In this document: piece by piece, positions 8,784-18,267 of the stretch
Layout: every line of letters starts with the position of its first letter
Position numbering within the stretch: position 1 is the stretch's first letter
Source: JBFWVJ01 sp050246795
Lineage (GTDB): Bacteria > Patescibacteriota > Gracilibacteria > JAUYGZ01
Direction of reading: 5' to 3'
Assembly: GCA_050246795.1 (NCBI GenBank)
Contig: JBFWVJ010000005.1
Location: 59,594-123,593 of the forward strand
DNA length: 64,000 nt
The notes under the pieces: generated by a model
What the model was told of the DNA's origin: nothing
What the model saw: only the letters and a program-made list of their open reading frames with translations
Databases searched by the model: none
Program-made: the position numbers and the translations under genes

Positions 8784-9347
8784 TTAGGCGATGATGAGCT
8801 TTCCTTGTTCATCGACAAAAAGTTTGAGATGTTTGGCGATAAAAAACAGGATGAAGAAATTGATGGTCGTTAAAATAATAAAGGGGAGCCGGATCCACAT
8901 GAGAGAGGGGTGGGTTGCCCCAAATTGAATGAGGTGTGTGATATCGGATACCACGAGCGAAAGCTCTACGAGCAATCCCAGTGCCACTGAGTTTCGAGTG
9001 ACATCGAGTTCGCGGCGTCTCATGCCTTTGAGGGCTTGATACCCCATCAAGACGGATACTGCCGTCAGGAATAGAAAATCAAGTCTCATGGGTAAGGGCG
9101 AAAACCAAGGAGTATATCCAGCTATTTTTATGATCACATCTCCAATGCCTTGAATCACGACGTTGTAGCTCAAAAAGAGCACCAGACCAATAATCCATCG
9201 AGGATAGAGTCGAAATTTTTGGCTGTTTTCATCGACCACGCGAGTCGTATGATGGTGAAGGAAACGTGTGATCATTTCCTTGGCTTTTTGAAGAGGCTGG
9301 ATCATTTTTGAATACATATGGGGTCGTGAGCGAATTTGAGAGGTCAT
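8784..9347 (-). CDS. Four-helix membrane protein of unknown function
   Basis: Starting at the ATG at 9347 (MTSQIRSRPH) gives 187 aa with four hydrophobic helices, a basic His-rich N-terminal segment (FLHHHTTR) and a short C-terminal tail. The frame stays open upstream through the tRNA-Trp gene, but that extension is rejected because it would translate the tRNA antisense. Starts at 9317 or 9305 are also possible. Family not recognised. Confidence 0.5.
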   Translation of the reverse strand: MTSQIRSRPHMYSKMIQPLQKAKEMITRFLHHHTTRVVDENSQKFRLYPRWIIGLVLFLSYNVVIQGIGDVIIKIAGYTPWFSPLPMRLDFLFLTAVSVLMGYQALKGMRRRELDVTRNSVALGLLVELSLVVSDITHLIQFGATHPSLMWIRLPFIILTTINFFILFFIAKHLKLFVDEQGKLIIA

Positions 9348-9492
9348 ATTATCTGTTTCAACAGAGTTCTTCCACGCCTTTCTCTTGCGGAAGGACGCAT
9401 TCGAAAGCGAGGTAAATGATGGGGTTGGTGAAGAGGCCCCGGATAATAATTTCCTTTCGTGAAAGCGATTTTCTGATATTATCTCCGTGCTT

Positions 9493-9567
9493 AGGCCCAT
9501 GGTGTCAATGGTAGCACACCGGTCTCCAAAACCGTTAGTGAGGGTTCGAATCCTTCTGGGCCTGCCA
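9493..9567 (+). tRNA. tRNA-Trp (anticodon CCA)
   Basis: The acceptor arm AGGCCCA (9493-9499) pairs with TGGGCCT (9557-9563), followed by discriminator G and an encoded CCA (9565-9567). The D-loop (GTCAATGGTAGCAC) and T-arm (GGTTCGAATCC) are canonical. The anticodon loop CTCCAAA places CCA at 9526-9528, which reads UGG. A TATTAT box just upstream may be its -10 element. Confidence 0.95.
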
Positions 9568-9643
9568 CCGGCTAAAAGCGGTCCCCCGCAGCAGCGCGTG
9601 CCATCAGTTTTTGGCTTCCAATTCAACTAATGCTCCTTCCAAC

Positions 9644-10645
9644 ATGAATGACTCACCTTCACCTGGCACTTCAAAGAGAAAAAACCCTCTCTTGTATGCT
9701 TTGCTCAACATTCCTGTATTAGGACTTGGTTACTTATTTCTTGGTTTTTACGCACGATTCTTTGTCACCTATGGGATCATCGCTGGCTTCATGCTGCTCA
9801 ACCTCGTCCTGATGAATCTTTTTCTCAGGTCAATCATAGGAGTAGTGCTCTTTTTTCTGATCGTACTGGTCTTGATTGTTTTCTGGGTCATAGTAGATAG
9901 CTATAAGAAAGCGAAATTTTTTGAGCAAGCGCAGACAAAACCAAGTTTTTCGATGAAAATGTTTATGATTCTTCTCGGGCTCATTTCCTTTCTTGGTATT
10001 CTTTTTCTGGGGGCACTCAACTATACGAGTTTTTCACACTTGGCTTTCATTAATCCTGATCAACTCACCCCACTTGGATTGCAGAGAGATTTGTCAGCAA
10101 TTCAAGATGAGACTTATCGAACTGAATTAGATAATCTTGAGGTTACGAAAGACGAAGACCTTCCACTACCGCTATCAACTTCTTCAGAAACCTTACTGTA
10201 TAAGGGGGCATGGTTTGATATTGCTTATCCATCTGACTTCACGATCCATGAACGAGAGCTGACTTCTGAGGACCATAGCTCGAGTGGAGACTATGATGGT
10301 GTTGCTTTTTCTTCACCTGATGAGAAAGTTGAATTTTATATTTACTCCCCCCTGCGATCTGGAACATCGCAGTACGAATATGTCCTAGCGAATGAAATCA
10401 TTTCATTAGAAGAGATTCCAGAGAGAACACCCTCTGGGGATTTCGACCAACAAAGGACTATTGAAAGAAAAACCTTTTCAGACAAAAATGGTGAGTATTC
10501 AAGGTCCTATCAAAAGACCTATGATTATTGGGGAACTCATTCCTGGACGATCGGAATCAAGTACAAGGCTTGGGAAGATTATCAAAGGTATTTGGCACAT
10601 TATTTGGTTTTTAAACAATCCCTCGTTCAGTACACGGATCACTAG
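9644..10645 (+). CDS. Membrane protein with large C-terminal extracytoplasmic domain
   Basis: Start chosen at ATG 9644 (MNDSPSPG); the frame is open to an upstream TTG at 9611. Four hydrophobic segments span residues ~15-130, then an acidic domain of about 190 residues (YKGAWFDIAYPSDFTIHE, VAFSSPDEKVEFYIYSP) that resembles lipoprotein-type 'PsbP-like' surface domains only in general character. Family not recognised. It follows tRNA-Trp. No partner gene is evident. Confidence 0.55.
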   Translation: MNDSPSPGTSKRKNPLLYALLNIPVLGLGYLFLGFYARFFVTYGIIAGFMLLNLVLMNLFLRSIIGVVLFFLIVLVLIVFWVIVDSYKKAKFFEQAQTKPSFSMKMFMILLGLISFLGILFLGALNYTSFSHLAFINPDQLTPLGLQRDLSAIQDETYRTELDNLEVTKDEDLPLPLSTSSETLLYKGAWFDIAYPSDFTIHERELTSEDHSSSGDYDGVAFSSPDEKVEFYIYSPLRSGTSQYEYVLANEIISLEEIPERTPSGDFDQQRTIERKTFSDKNGEYSRSYQKTYDYWGTHSWTIGIKYKAWEDYQRYLAHYLVFKQSLVQYTDH

Positions 10646-10823
10646 AGTTTCTTTCATCTAAAAATACCGTGAATTTCGCATGATTCTTTATCAAATTCAC
10701 TTTTTTTTATCTTTTCTGGTGAATTTCAGTTGGTTTCCTGCCTTCCATGAAAAGGGCGTGTGTAAGCCATTTTCCTCGACAAAGAATGCTCTTTAGGTTA
10801 TAAAACATGGATTATTTATTTGA

Positions 10824-11027
10824 ATGGAACCTATCAAAGAAAGATTGGCGGTAGAGGACATCCTGGGTCTTTATGAGCCTCCAGAGATTCCTGAAAAGCC
10901 AGACCTACATTCTATCGAAAAGCTTGCTTTTCAGAATCGGCAGGAATTTCCTCATAAATCCAACAAGCTGCTGCATCAGCACGTCAAGCGGAGCAAGCAT
11001 ATAATGTTGTACGAGAGGAATGAGTGA
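10824..11027 (+). CDS. Small hypothetical protein (67 aa)
   Basis: A Lys/Glu-rich peptide starting MEPIKERLAVEDILGLYEPP. Its stop overlaps the start of the GNAT gene by 8 nt on the same strand, which supports coupled expression. No motif recognised. The 178 nt upstream hold no gene; they contain AT-rich stretches that could be a promoter. Confidence 0.4.
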   Translation: MEPIKERLAVEDILGLYEPPEIPEKPDLHSIEKLAFQNRQEFPHKSNKLLHQHVKRSKHIMLYERNE

Positions 11028-11700
11028 TGAATGGAACGGATGGAGACGAAGCGCTCTTGTCATCGGCAACCAAGTGCTGGAGGATTCCATTCCTCTTTCG
11101 CTCACGATTCAAAAAGCACTATCAAGCCATCCAGAACGTCCGAGCCAGCATGGGCTTACGGTATATCTTTGGAAATCAAATATTCTTGCAAGAACACCTT
11201 CGGAATGGACTCAATCCTTTACAACCCAATCGGAAAATGGGATTGGGGGGCATATGTATAACATTGTGGGAAATACCTTTGTTCTTCGAGATCGCCAGAT
11301 TTATCCCCATTATCGAAATCAAGGTTTTGGAAACATGGTGCTCCAAGCAGCAGAAGACTATATTCAACTCACGGCTGATGAAATCCAAGAAGAACAGATT
11401 AGCACCGTAGGCGCAGCCCAAATCGACGTCATTTGCTGGCTTTGGAATCGTGGCTATAGGCCTCTATCTTCCGAAGATGAAAACAGGCTAGCAAGAGTTT
11501 TAAACGGTGATCAAAGCCTTTGCATTGGACAGAAAAAATATGTCTTCGAAAAAGACATACCGCCTGAGGAAAGGACTCAGGACAATATGGAGAAGGCGTT
11601 TAGAATCCATTTCGAAAAAAGATTTCGACCAAGAACATCATCAAGCATTCGGCATCAGCAAGGACAATTTTCGGCAAAAATCCACAAACTCCTCAAGTAA
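11020..11700 (+). CDS. GNAT-family acetyltransferase-like protein
   Basis: 226 aa. The segment IYPHYRNQGFGNMVLQAAEDY at ~residues 93-113 carries the RNQGFG acetyl-CoA pyrophosphate loop with a following helix, as in GNAT motif A, and is preceded by a strand (NTFVLRD). The N- and C-terminal parts are not recognised. The substrate cannot be inferred. It overlaps the preceding 67-aa frame. Confidence 0.55.
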   Translation: MSDEWNGWRRSALVIGNQVLEDSIPLSLTIQKALSSHPERPSQHGLTVYLWKSNILARTPSEWTQSFTTQSENGIGGHMYNIVGNTFVLRDRQIYPHYRNQGFGNMVLQAAEDYIQLTADEIQEEQISTVGAAQIDVICWLWNRGYRPLSSEDENRLARVLNGDQSLCIGQKKYVFEKDIPPEERTQDNMEKAFRIHFEKRFRPRTSSSIRHQQGQFSAKIHKLLK

Positions 11701-11807
11701 AATCACTTTCATAAGTGGAGTTTGTCAATTCCTGCTCCTTGCCTTTATGGAATTTTGATCATATTTTCTTTTCGACTTTGAGTCCAAGAATATTTTTACG
11801 AGATCCT

Positions 11808-14219
11808 ATGATGAAGAGATGGATGGATGAATCGAAGCAGGTGCTTCAGAACACGTTTGGTTACCAAAGCTTTCGGCCTCTGCAGGAGCAGGTGCTGGCT
11901 TCGCTGTATGAAAAGAAGGATACGGTGGTGATCCTCCCCACGGGGTCGGGCAAGTCCTTGTGCTATCAGATCCCAGCCTTGGTCCTGGGAGGAGTGAACT
12001 TTGTGATTTCTCCTTTGATTTCGCTCATGAAGGACCAGGTGGACCAGTTGAAGGAATTGGGAATCTCCGCTACTTATATCAATAGTACGCTTTCGAGTGG
12101 GGAGATGTCCGAGCGGTTTCAGGGCATTGAAGATCTGCGCTATCGACTGGTCTATGTCGCTCCGGAGCGTTTGGAGAGTCAGGTGTTTTTGCGGTTGTTG
12201 CGAGTGCTCGCGGAGCGTCGGCAGGTCCATTTTGTGGCCATCGATGAAGCGCATTGTGTTTCCCAGTGGGGGCATGATTTTAGGCCTTCATATAAGCGCA
12301 TCAAGGCCTTGCGTCAGATCTGCCAGGTGCCTTTTTTGGCATTGACGGCTACGGCGACGGACAAGGTTCGCGATGATTTGATCCAACAATTGGGCTTACA
12401 AGATTCACGACTCATCGTGGGGGACTTTGATCGGGCCAATCTTCACTACGCCACCTATCAGCCGGATTCGAAAAGAAGCTGGATCGCCCAGTATGTGAAA
12501 TCAAAGGCAGAGCAGTCGGGGATTATTTACTGCGCTACGCGGAAAAATGTCGAAGAAATCAGTGGATATTTACAAGAGCAAGGCGTGAAGGTGGCGGCGT
12601 ATCATGCCGGTCTCAGTGACGAGGTCCGGAAAAAAGTTCAGGAATCGTTTTTGAAGGACCGTACGCCGGTGATCGTGGCGACGAATGCGTTTGGGATGGG
12701 GATTAATAAGCCGAATGTTCGGTTTGTCCTGCACGCGGATATGCCGGGAACGATGGAGCATTATACCCAGGAAGCGGGGAGGGCGGGCAGAGATGGTGAG
12801 CCGAGCGAGTGCGTGCTGTTCTTTGGCTACCAAGACGTGGTACTTCAGCGGTTCTTCATCGATGGCAACAATCCTTCGCCAAAGCTCCTTCAAGAAATCC
12901 TCCTGCTCTTGAAATCTCAGCACAATGTTCCGCTGGTGGCCCGGTCCCTGAGCTTCGCCAAGTCCCAAATGGAAGTGGACACCGCTTTGAAGCTGCTGCT
13001 CGAAGCTGGTGCGATCCGAAAGATTTCGAATGATGAATATGACCTCACGGGGGATCCCTTCCGACTGACTTTTGAGGAATTGGATGCCAAACGGAAGTTA
13101 GCCGAGCAGAAGCTTCAGCACATGATCGAGTACTCTGAGTCCCATGATTGCAAACGAAATCGAATCCAGTCGTACTTCGGATATCAGCCGGTGAAGTGTG
13201 CCAATTGTTCCGGATGTGTCCAGTCCGAACAGTCTTCACAGCAAGCAGGTGTTGATCGTGCTGCAGATGTGACGCTTCCCGTTCAAAACATTCTTCAAGG
13301 GATGATGCAGTTCCCGCGACCCTTTGGCATGAGTATTGCGGCAGCGGTTTTGACGGGGTCCAGGTCCCAAAAAATGGAACAATGGGGCTGTGCTTCCTGG
13401 TCGAGCTACGGGTCGATGAAGGAGTACAGTCAAGCCGCCGTGATGAAGCTCCTTAAGCAGCTTTTGAAAACGGGATACTTGGAACGGCAAGGAGAGGAGT
13501 TTCCTGTCTTGGTCGTCTCGCAAAGGGGGAAGAACATTTTGGAGACTGGGGAAAAGGTGATGATAACAGCGGACGAAGCCCCTTCATTTATCGAAGGCTC
13601 GCTGCCGGACGAGGCGGTGGATCACGATCTCTTTGCCCTGCTTCGCCAATGGCGGCGAGATGAAGCTCAAAAAAAGGATGTGCCCCCCTTTGTCGTATTC
13701 GGCGATCGGACTTTACGCGAGATCTGCCAGTCCTTTCCCCAGACGAAGGAGCAGTTCATGCTGATCAGCGGGATGGGGGAGCGGAAGTGGGAGCAGTATG
13801 GGGCTGCGATGTTGAACATCGTGAAGCGCTACTGTACTGAGCATCAGTGTACTTACCAGCCTCTTCAACGAGCGGAACGATCATTCAAGATGAAAAAAGT
13901 TGAGAAAGGACAGACCCAGATGGAGACCTTTGAGTTGCATCGACAAGGACTGAACCCTCGACAGATCGCACTCCGGAGAGGATTGGCACCGAGCACGATC
14001 GAATCCCATCTGGCTGATTTGGTGCAACTGGGGATGATTCGAGATATTGCTCCGTTTGTCTCTTCCGAACGCCAACGCCAGATCCGTGAAGTCGTTCAAC
14101 GAAGCGGAGATCATTCCTTGAGAGCCTTGAAAGAAGCCCTGCCGGAGGAGGTAAGCTATGGGGAGATTCGATTGGTGTTGGCGTTCCATCAGCTTTTACC
14201 TTCTCAGGGATTTTTGTGA
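11808..14219 (+). CDS. recQ: ATP-dependent DNA helicase RecQ
   Basis: Start chosen at ATG 11808 (MMKRWMDESK); the frame is open 93 nt further upstream but that part has no RecQ character. 803 aa: Walker A ILPTGSGKS (residues 42-50), DEAHCVSQWGHDFRPSY (DEAH 146-149), helicase C with TNAFGMGINKP and HYTQEAGRAGRDG, the zinc-binding RQC part (CKRNR...CANCSGC), an HRDC domain (DRTLREICQSFPQ, LISGMGERKWEQYG) and a C-terminal helix-turn-helix (LHRQGLNPRQIALRRGLAPSTIESHL). It unwinds recombination and replication intermediates. Its 3' end overlaps the convergent next gene by 24 nt. Confidence 0.93.
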   Translation: MMKRWMDESKQVLQNTFGYQSFRPLQEQVLASLYEKKDTVVILPTGSGKSLCYQIPALVLGGVNFVISPLISLMKDQVDQLKELGISATYINSTLSSGEMSERFQGIEDLRYRLVYVAPERLESQVFLRLLRVLAERRQVHFVAIDEAHCVSQWGHDFRPSYKRIKALRQICQVPFLALTATATDKVRDDLIQQLGLQDSRLIVGDFDRANLHYATYQPDSKRSWIAQYVKSKAEQSGIIYCATRKNVEEISGYLQEQGVKVAAYHAGLSDEVRKKVQESFLKDRTPVIVATNAFGMGINKPNVRFVLHADMPGTMEHYTQEAGRAGRDGEPSECVLFFGYQDVVLQRFFIDGNNPSPKLLQEILLLLKSQHNVPLVARSLSFAKSQMEVDTALKLLLEAGAIRKISNDEYDLTGDPFRLTFEELDAKRKLAEQKLQHMIEYSESHDCKRNRIQSYFGYQPVKCANCSGCVQSEQSSQQAGVDRAADVTLPVQNILQGMMQFPRPFGMSIAAAVLTGSRSQKMEQWGCASWSSYGSMKEYSQAAVMKLLKQLLKTGYLERQGEEFPVLVVSQRGKNILETGEKVMITADEAPSFIEGSLPDEAVDHDLFALLRQWRRDEAQKKDVPPFVVFGDRTLREICQSFPQTKEQFMLISGMGERKWEQYGAAMLNIVKRYCTEHQCTYQPLQRAERSFKMKKVEKGQTQMETFELHRQGLNPRQIALRRGLAPSTIESHLADLVQLGMIRDIAPFVSSERQRQIREVVQRSGDHSLRALKEALPEEVSYGEIRLVLAFHQLLPSQGFL

Positions 14220-15065
14220 TTTTCTTAGCGCATCTTCCATTTCAATGGCCATTGAAAAAACGTCTTCCGGGAGCGAAGAATCGACGTCATTCCACATGAT
14301 TTTTTTCTTTCTCTTAGAGAGGTCTAAGAGGGTTTTCATGATCTGAAGGGGGCACATTCCCTCGCTGAGGAGTCGTTGAACATTGGCTTTCGCCATGATT
14401 TTTTGGCCAAACAGTTTTTGTGGTTGGAAGTGATCGTAGGGTTTGAAGACTCGATTAAGGACTCTGATAAACTGCTGCCGATGCTGAGCTTGAAAGGTTT
14501 TAAGGTCTTCAGGATTTGCAAACTCCGCCTCGAGTCGAAAGGGGAGTTGAGTTGGTTCTGAAACGTCGATCAGGATTTGTGGTGCCAGTACCACGTCGTA
14601 GGTAACCTCTGAGGGCTGTAATCCCAACTCGTCAAACAGTCCAGGAAAGCCCTTCAGGAGATCGAAGCGTTGTTTGATGACCAATCCCGTGATGGTATTT
14701 GTTTTCAACAAGGATTGATATTCTCGATCGGTGAGCTCAATGGCGTGTTCTTTTCGAATAATCGCCGGTAAAGCATCCCTCGTAGGATTTCTTAAAGCCT
14801 TCATAGGGGCTTCTTCTTGTTCTTTCACGACGAATTCCCATCGGTTGTCTTCCAAGGTAAATCGAAGCCGCGTGCCTTCGATATTGCTCGGCTTGATACC
14901 ATGCCCGCTGACTTTTTTCAGGATCTCTTCCGGGAGGGTCAGATAAAATTGAAAAAACGTCGATGGTCTCATCGATCTCAGGATCTTTTTCTGGATGCAT
15001 TGGTAATCAGCCGCTGAGAGATGTCCGTCGAGGGTTATCTCCGATTCATAGGTGTTCTTCGCCAA
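14196..15065 (-). CDS. Hypothetical protein, weakly CYTH-like
   Basis: 289 aa, soluble, with alternating charged strands (ESEITLDGHLS, EGTRLRFTLEDNRWEFVVKEQEE, PFRLEAEFANPEDLKTF). The ExE-type pattern and EAEF segment recall CYTH triphosphate-tunnel enzymes, but I cannot confirm the fold. It ends 24 nt inside recQ on the opposite strand. It lies downstream of the TPR lipoprotein on the same strand. Confidence 0.5.
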   Translation of the reverse strand: MAKNTYESEITLDGHLSAADYQCIQKKILRSMRPSTFFQFYLTLPEEILKKVSGHGIKPSNIEGTRLRFTLEDNRWEFVVKEQEEAPMKALRNPTRDALPAIIRKEHAIELTDREYQSLLKTNTITGLVIKQRFDLLKGFPGLFDELGLQPSEVTYDVVLAPQILIDVSEPTQLPFRLEAEFANPEDLKTFQAQHRQQFIRVLNRVFKPYDHFQPQKLFGQKIMAKANVQRLLSEGMCPLQIMKTLLDLSKRKKKIMWNDVDSSLPEDVFSMAIEMEDALRKSQKSLRR

Positions 15066-15104
15066 AGAGGGGTCGGTGAAAAATTTCGAGGGAAGTATAG
15101 CGAC

Positions 15105-16379
15105 TTATTTTGGCAGGTCGATATTGATTGGACCCTTTTTTGAAAAAAGAATGGAAAAAGCAGGATTGCTTGCCCTCGCAAGTTGTTCCAGCTCTTCTGC
15201 TTGAATGGTGTCACCCTTTGCTTGAACGAGCAGAGCACTGTGGTAAAGGATGCTCGCATCTTGGCTTCCAGTACTTCTTGCTTTTTCGTTGTATTCAATT
15301 GCTAGGTCGAGTTCTCCGAGTTGAAGAGTGATCCATGAAATGAGGTCGGCGGCATAGATGGTCGGACGTTCCTGGTAGGTTTTTTCAGCTATTTGTTGGG
15401 CGAGTTCCAATTCCAATCCTCGATCAGCCAAGAACTGTGCGTATTCCAAGCCGACATTCAGGCCTTGCTCTTCGAGTTTTTCATAGCTGATGCGGACCAG
15501 TTGATAATAGGTCTTCGCTTTTTCTGTTTGATTTTGTAGTTGGAAAACATCGCCTATTTCAGCGGCCAGATGGGGCAATGGGAACATGGCAAAAATTTCT
15601 TGAAGGGTTTTTAAGCAACCGTCCAAATCGCCTTTGAGTGCCTGTATTTTCGCGAGTCCTTCGTGGGCTGCTACCAGATTTGGTGAAATCTGCAGGGAGA
15701 TTTGGTAGATGCGTTCAGCTTCTTCCAAGTTTTTTCCCAGTGTCAAACGTGCCAGTTCGGCGGTGGCCCAAGCCATGTTTTCCGATATGGCGCTCCCTCC
15801 GTCGATGGCGAGCTCCATGGCTTCTCGTGCTCCTTCCAGATCTCCATAGATTTCTCGCAGATAAGCAATCCTGGTGAAAGCATTGAAGTCCGGGAGCAGG
15901 TCGACCATGGTTTGTAGTGCCTTTTCGGCTTGTTCGTACTCGCCGAGTTCGATGGCGGCGTCAGCGACGATTCCCCACGAAGAGGGTTTACGATCGTCCA
16001 GCTGAGTGAGGCGCTCTCCCAGTTGGGCTGCTGTTTTGAATTCGTGTTTTCCTAGTGCGATTTGAGCCCTGATAAATAAAGCTTGAGGATGGTCTGGTTC
16101 CAGTGTGTCGATGCTTTTCATGATCTGTTCAGCTTTTTCGTAGAGGCTGTTGTCCGCTGATTCGCGGATGGCTTGTAAGTAGTGCCTGGCCAGATCAAAG
16201 TGAGCCAGAATGTCTTCCGGATTTTGTTGGAGCTTTTGTTGTTCCAGCTGAATGTTGATCCAGGTTTCATCGTTGATGGTGGCTTGTTCCTTCAGAAAAA
16301 TGCTGCTGAGATCAGGTCTCGGTGAGCATCCGAAGAGCAACCAGGAGCAACACAGCAAAGAGATGGCCCTCAGGGCCAT
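15105..16379 (-). CDS. TPR-repeat lipoprotein
   Basis: Start chosen at ATG 16379: it gives a clean lipoprotein signal (MALRAISLLCCSWLLFGC, lipobox LFGC) with AAAGAG upstream. An in-frame ATG at 16421 would add 14 polar residues. The mature protein is a chain of tetratricopeptide-like helices (NPEDILAHFDLARHYLQ, DHPQALFIRAQIALG, SPNLVAAHEGLAKIQALKG), so it probably scaffolds protein contacts at the cell surface. It follows the DUF4331 gene on the same strand. Start and ribosome site lie in a strong hairpin (separate entry). Confidence 0.75.
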   Translation of the reverse strand: MALRAISLLCCSWLLFGCSPRPDLSSIFLKEQATINDETWINIQLEQQKLQQNPEDILAHFDLARHYLQAIRESADNSLYEKAEQIMKSIDTLEPDHPQALFIRAQIALGKHEFKTAAQLGERLTQLDDRKPSSWGIVADAAIELGEYEQAEKALQTMVDLLPDFNAFTRIAYLREIYGDLEGAREAMELAIDGGSAISENMAWATAELARLTLGKNLEEAERIYQISLQISPNLVAAHEGLAKIQALKGDLDGCLKTLQEIFAMFPLPHLAAEIGDVFQLQNQTEKAKTYYQLVRISYEKLEEQGLNVGLEYAQFLADRGLELELAQQIAEKTYQERPTIYAADLISWITLQLGELDLAIEYNEKARSTGSQDASILYHSALLVQAKGDTIQAEELEQLARASNPAFSILFSKKGPINIDLPK

Positions 16380-16386
16380 CTCTTTG
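16356..16386 (-). promoter_or_regulatory. Perfect 15-bp hairpin over the TPR lipoprotein start
   Basis: CAAAGAGATGGCCCT (16356-16370) and AGGGCCATCTCTTTG (16372-16386) are perfect complements around one unpaired base. In the minus-strand mRNA the 5' arm holds the AAAGAG ribosome site and the AUG at 16379. The hairpin could limit translation initiation or act as a partial terminator after the DUF4331 gene; there is no T-run. Confidence 0.5.
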
Positions 16387-16439
16387 GATGTGGGTTGATG
16401 TCGAACGTCTTTCATGAACACTTTGAGCAGTAATAGTCC

Positions 16440-17813
16440 TTATTTGGTCGCCAGGTTTGGCATGGCCAGGTAAGGGAAAGTATTGGAGAAGGCTTTGTCG
16501 TTCGCATCGACTCCATCTCCGAGTGCTTCGGGGACAGTGTACCCCTCCACGAGTTTTCCAGCGACTGCCTGGATGGCGATATCCGTGACATCATCTGCCA
16601 GTCGTCGTCCGTTCGGGAATCCAGCCGTATCTCCACCGAAGACACCGAGTCGGTGTGGGTTGGTGGAAGGCTTGATGGAAACATTCAAGCGCAGCATTTC
16701 TGCTGGTCGAACATCAGCTGGTTGGTTCAAGTCTGGCACTCCCGTCAAGAAAACGGTTACCAGATCCTGTCGGTCCATGGTAGGGACATCTAGGCCGAGA
16801 ACGGCTTTGAAGAGTCCAGCTAGTTCTGGTTTGGTGACCACAGCTCCATAGGCTTCGAAGTTTTTCCCAGCATCGTCGTGAGGGTGGGAAGCGTTGAAGT
16901 AGTCTTTGGCTGCGAGAGGTACCACCACTTCATTTACAAGTGGCATTCCGAGACGAGAGACCTGGACCCATCTTCCGCTCATTCGCTGGCTGCCTTTTTC
17001 GTTTCGGACGGTGATGTTTTGTCGGTAGGTCGCTCCCCATACTCCGATGACCGGTTTTTTGGTCTTGCTTGCAGAAAGCTGGTCATTGGTTAGCTCAGCG
17101 GCTGGGATTTCAAAAGCAATGGATTGGACGTTGGTTCCTTTGAGGGAATCGACTCCCGCTCCGAGATTGAGAAGGTCAAATACGTTCAGGTCGACGAAGA
17201 AGGGGTCTTCTACTGGACCTGCGAACCATTTGGAACCGTCCAGATTGGATTTTACCGCTGCTTGTTTCAAGGTTGCATAATTTGGTTGGCTCTTTTCACC
17301 GATCACTGGTGGAGCAACTGGAAGGTCCGTTGCGATGCGATTGCCCGCGTTGAGCTGTCTTCGTCCCAGTCCGGTGAATTTTCCGGTGATCCGATAGACA
17401 TCATAGGTTTGGGTGACGTTTTCTCCTCCTGGAAGAGCTCCTGTGTTGTAGAGGAAGGTATTGCCGTTTTTCACATTGGTCTTGAATTTGAAGGCGTAGG
17501 TTACGTCTTCCATGGCATCTCCGTCATTGTCGATGTGGAAGGCGTAGAGTCCGCTGTCAGCAAACCGATAGAAATTCGGTCCAGCTCCCGCGATCCCAAG
17601 AGGCCAGTAGTTGCCGATCAAAACGACTCGTTCGTTGTTTTCTGGGCTGACAAAGGCGTAGAGATCCGTCTGGTCCAGCGCTGGATCTTGGCTGATCAAA
17701 GGTGCTTCCCGATGGGAAGAACTGTGAACTCTCGGACTGCTGCTCCAGATCGCTGGCACGATAAGTGCTGCCGCGAGCGTGATAGCGAGTCCTTTCTTGG
17801 AAGGCGTTTTCAT
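16440..17813 (-). CDS. DUF4331-family secreted protein
   Basis: 457 aa with a cleavable-looking signal (LAITLAAALIVPAIWSSSPRVHS), then SSHREAPLISQDPALDQTDLYAF, the opening signature of DUF4331. Further family segments are FHIDNDGDAMEDVTYAFKF and HRLGVFGGDTAGFPNGRRLADDV. The role of the family is not established; members are secreted. It probably shares a transcript with the TPR lipoprotein downstream. Confidence 0.85.
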   Translation of the reverse strand: MKTPSKKGLAITLAAALIVPAIWSSSPRVHSSSHREAPLISQDPALDQTDLYAFVSPENNERVVLIGNYWPLGIAGAGPNFYRFADSGLYAFHIDNDGDAMEDVTYAFKFKTNVKNGNTFLYNTGALPGGENVTQTYDVYRITGKFTGLGRRQLNAGNRIATDLPVAPPVIGEKSQPNYATLKQAAVKSNLDGSKWFAGPVEDPFFVDLNVFDLLNLGAGVDSLKGTNVQSIAFEIPAAELTNDQLSASKTKKPVIGVWGATYRQNITVRNEKGSQRMSGRWVQVSRLGMPLVNEVVVPLAAKDYFNASHPHDDAGKNFEAYGAVVTKPELAGLFKAVLGLDVPTMDRQDLVTVFLTGVPDLNQPADVRPAEMLRLNVSIKPSTNPHRLGVFGGDTAGFPNGRRLADDVTDIAIQAVAGKLVEGYTVPEALGDGVDANDKAFSNTFPYLAMPNLATK

Positions 17814-17886
17814 CGCAAAAAATGAAAGAATAAAAGCTTCTTCAGTCTATTTTTTTCCTGATCAATGTCAAGGAAACTTTACATTT

Positions 17887-18258
17887 CTAGTGCTTTATTT
17901 TGGCATACATCAGGCCAATCCCCTTGGCGATGGTCATGACGAGAAAGGTGGCAACCAGCCAGTGGTCGAGTTCTCCAGTGGTGATCATTTGATACAGAAG
18001 TCCTATGATCGCAAGCATGCTTCCGCTGACAAAAGCCGTTCTTTCAGCGGAATAGAGGACGAAGTTCTCTCGTTCGTCGTTTTTCCGGTGGTGGCAGGTG
18101 ATGAAAGCAAACACGAAGAAGGTGATCACGCCCAGGACGATGCTTTTCTTCAGCTCGATCGAGAGTTCCCAGAGGTCAAAGGGGTTGAAAAAGAGAACGA
18201 GTGCCAGAAGCACTGCCGCGACTCCGATCATCTCCCGCCAGATATCATGTTTCTTCAT
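17887..18258 (-). CDS. Small four-helix membrane protein
   Basis: 123 aa with four hydrophobic helices (residues ~10-28, 38-56, 73-92, 100-118) and a HHRKNDERENFVLYSAERTAF loop. It lies 9 nt after an XRE-type regulator on the same strand. Regulator plus small membrane protein is a common pair (DUF2178-like proteins), with the regulator probably controlling the operon. Family not certain. Confidence 0.6.
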   Translation of the reverse strand: MKKHDIWREMIGVAAVLLALVLFFNPFDLWELSIELKKSIVLGVITFFVFAFITCHHRKNDERENFVLYSAERTAFVSGSMLAIIGLLYQMITTGELDHWLVATFLVMTIAKGIGLMYAKIKH

Positions 18259-18267
18259 AAGAAAAAA

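Noticed and set aside
9348..9626. N-terminal extension of the membrane protein gene at 8784-9347
   Set aside because: It would run antisense through tRNA-Trp and has low-complexity composition.
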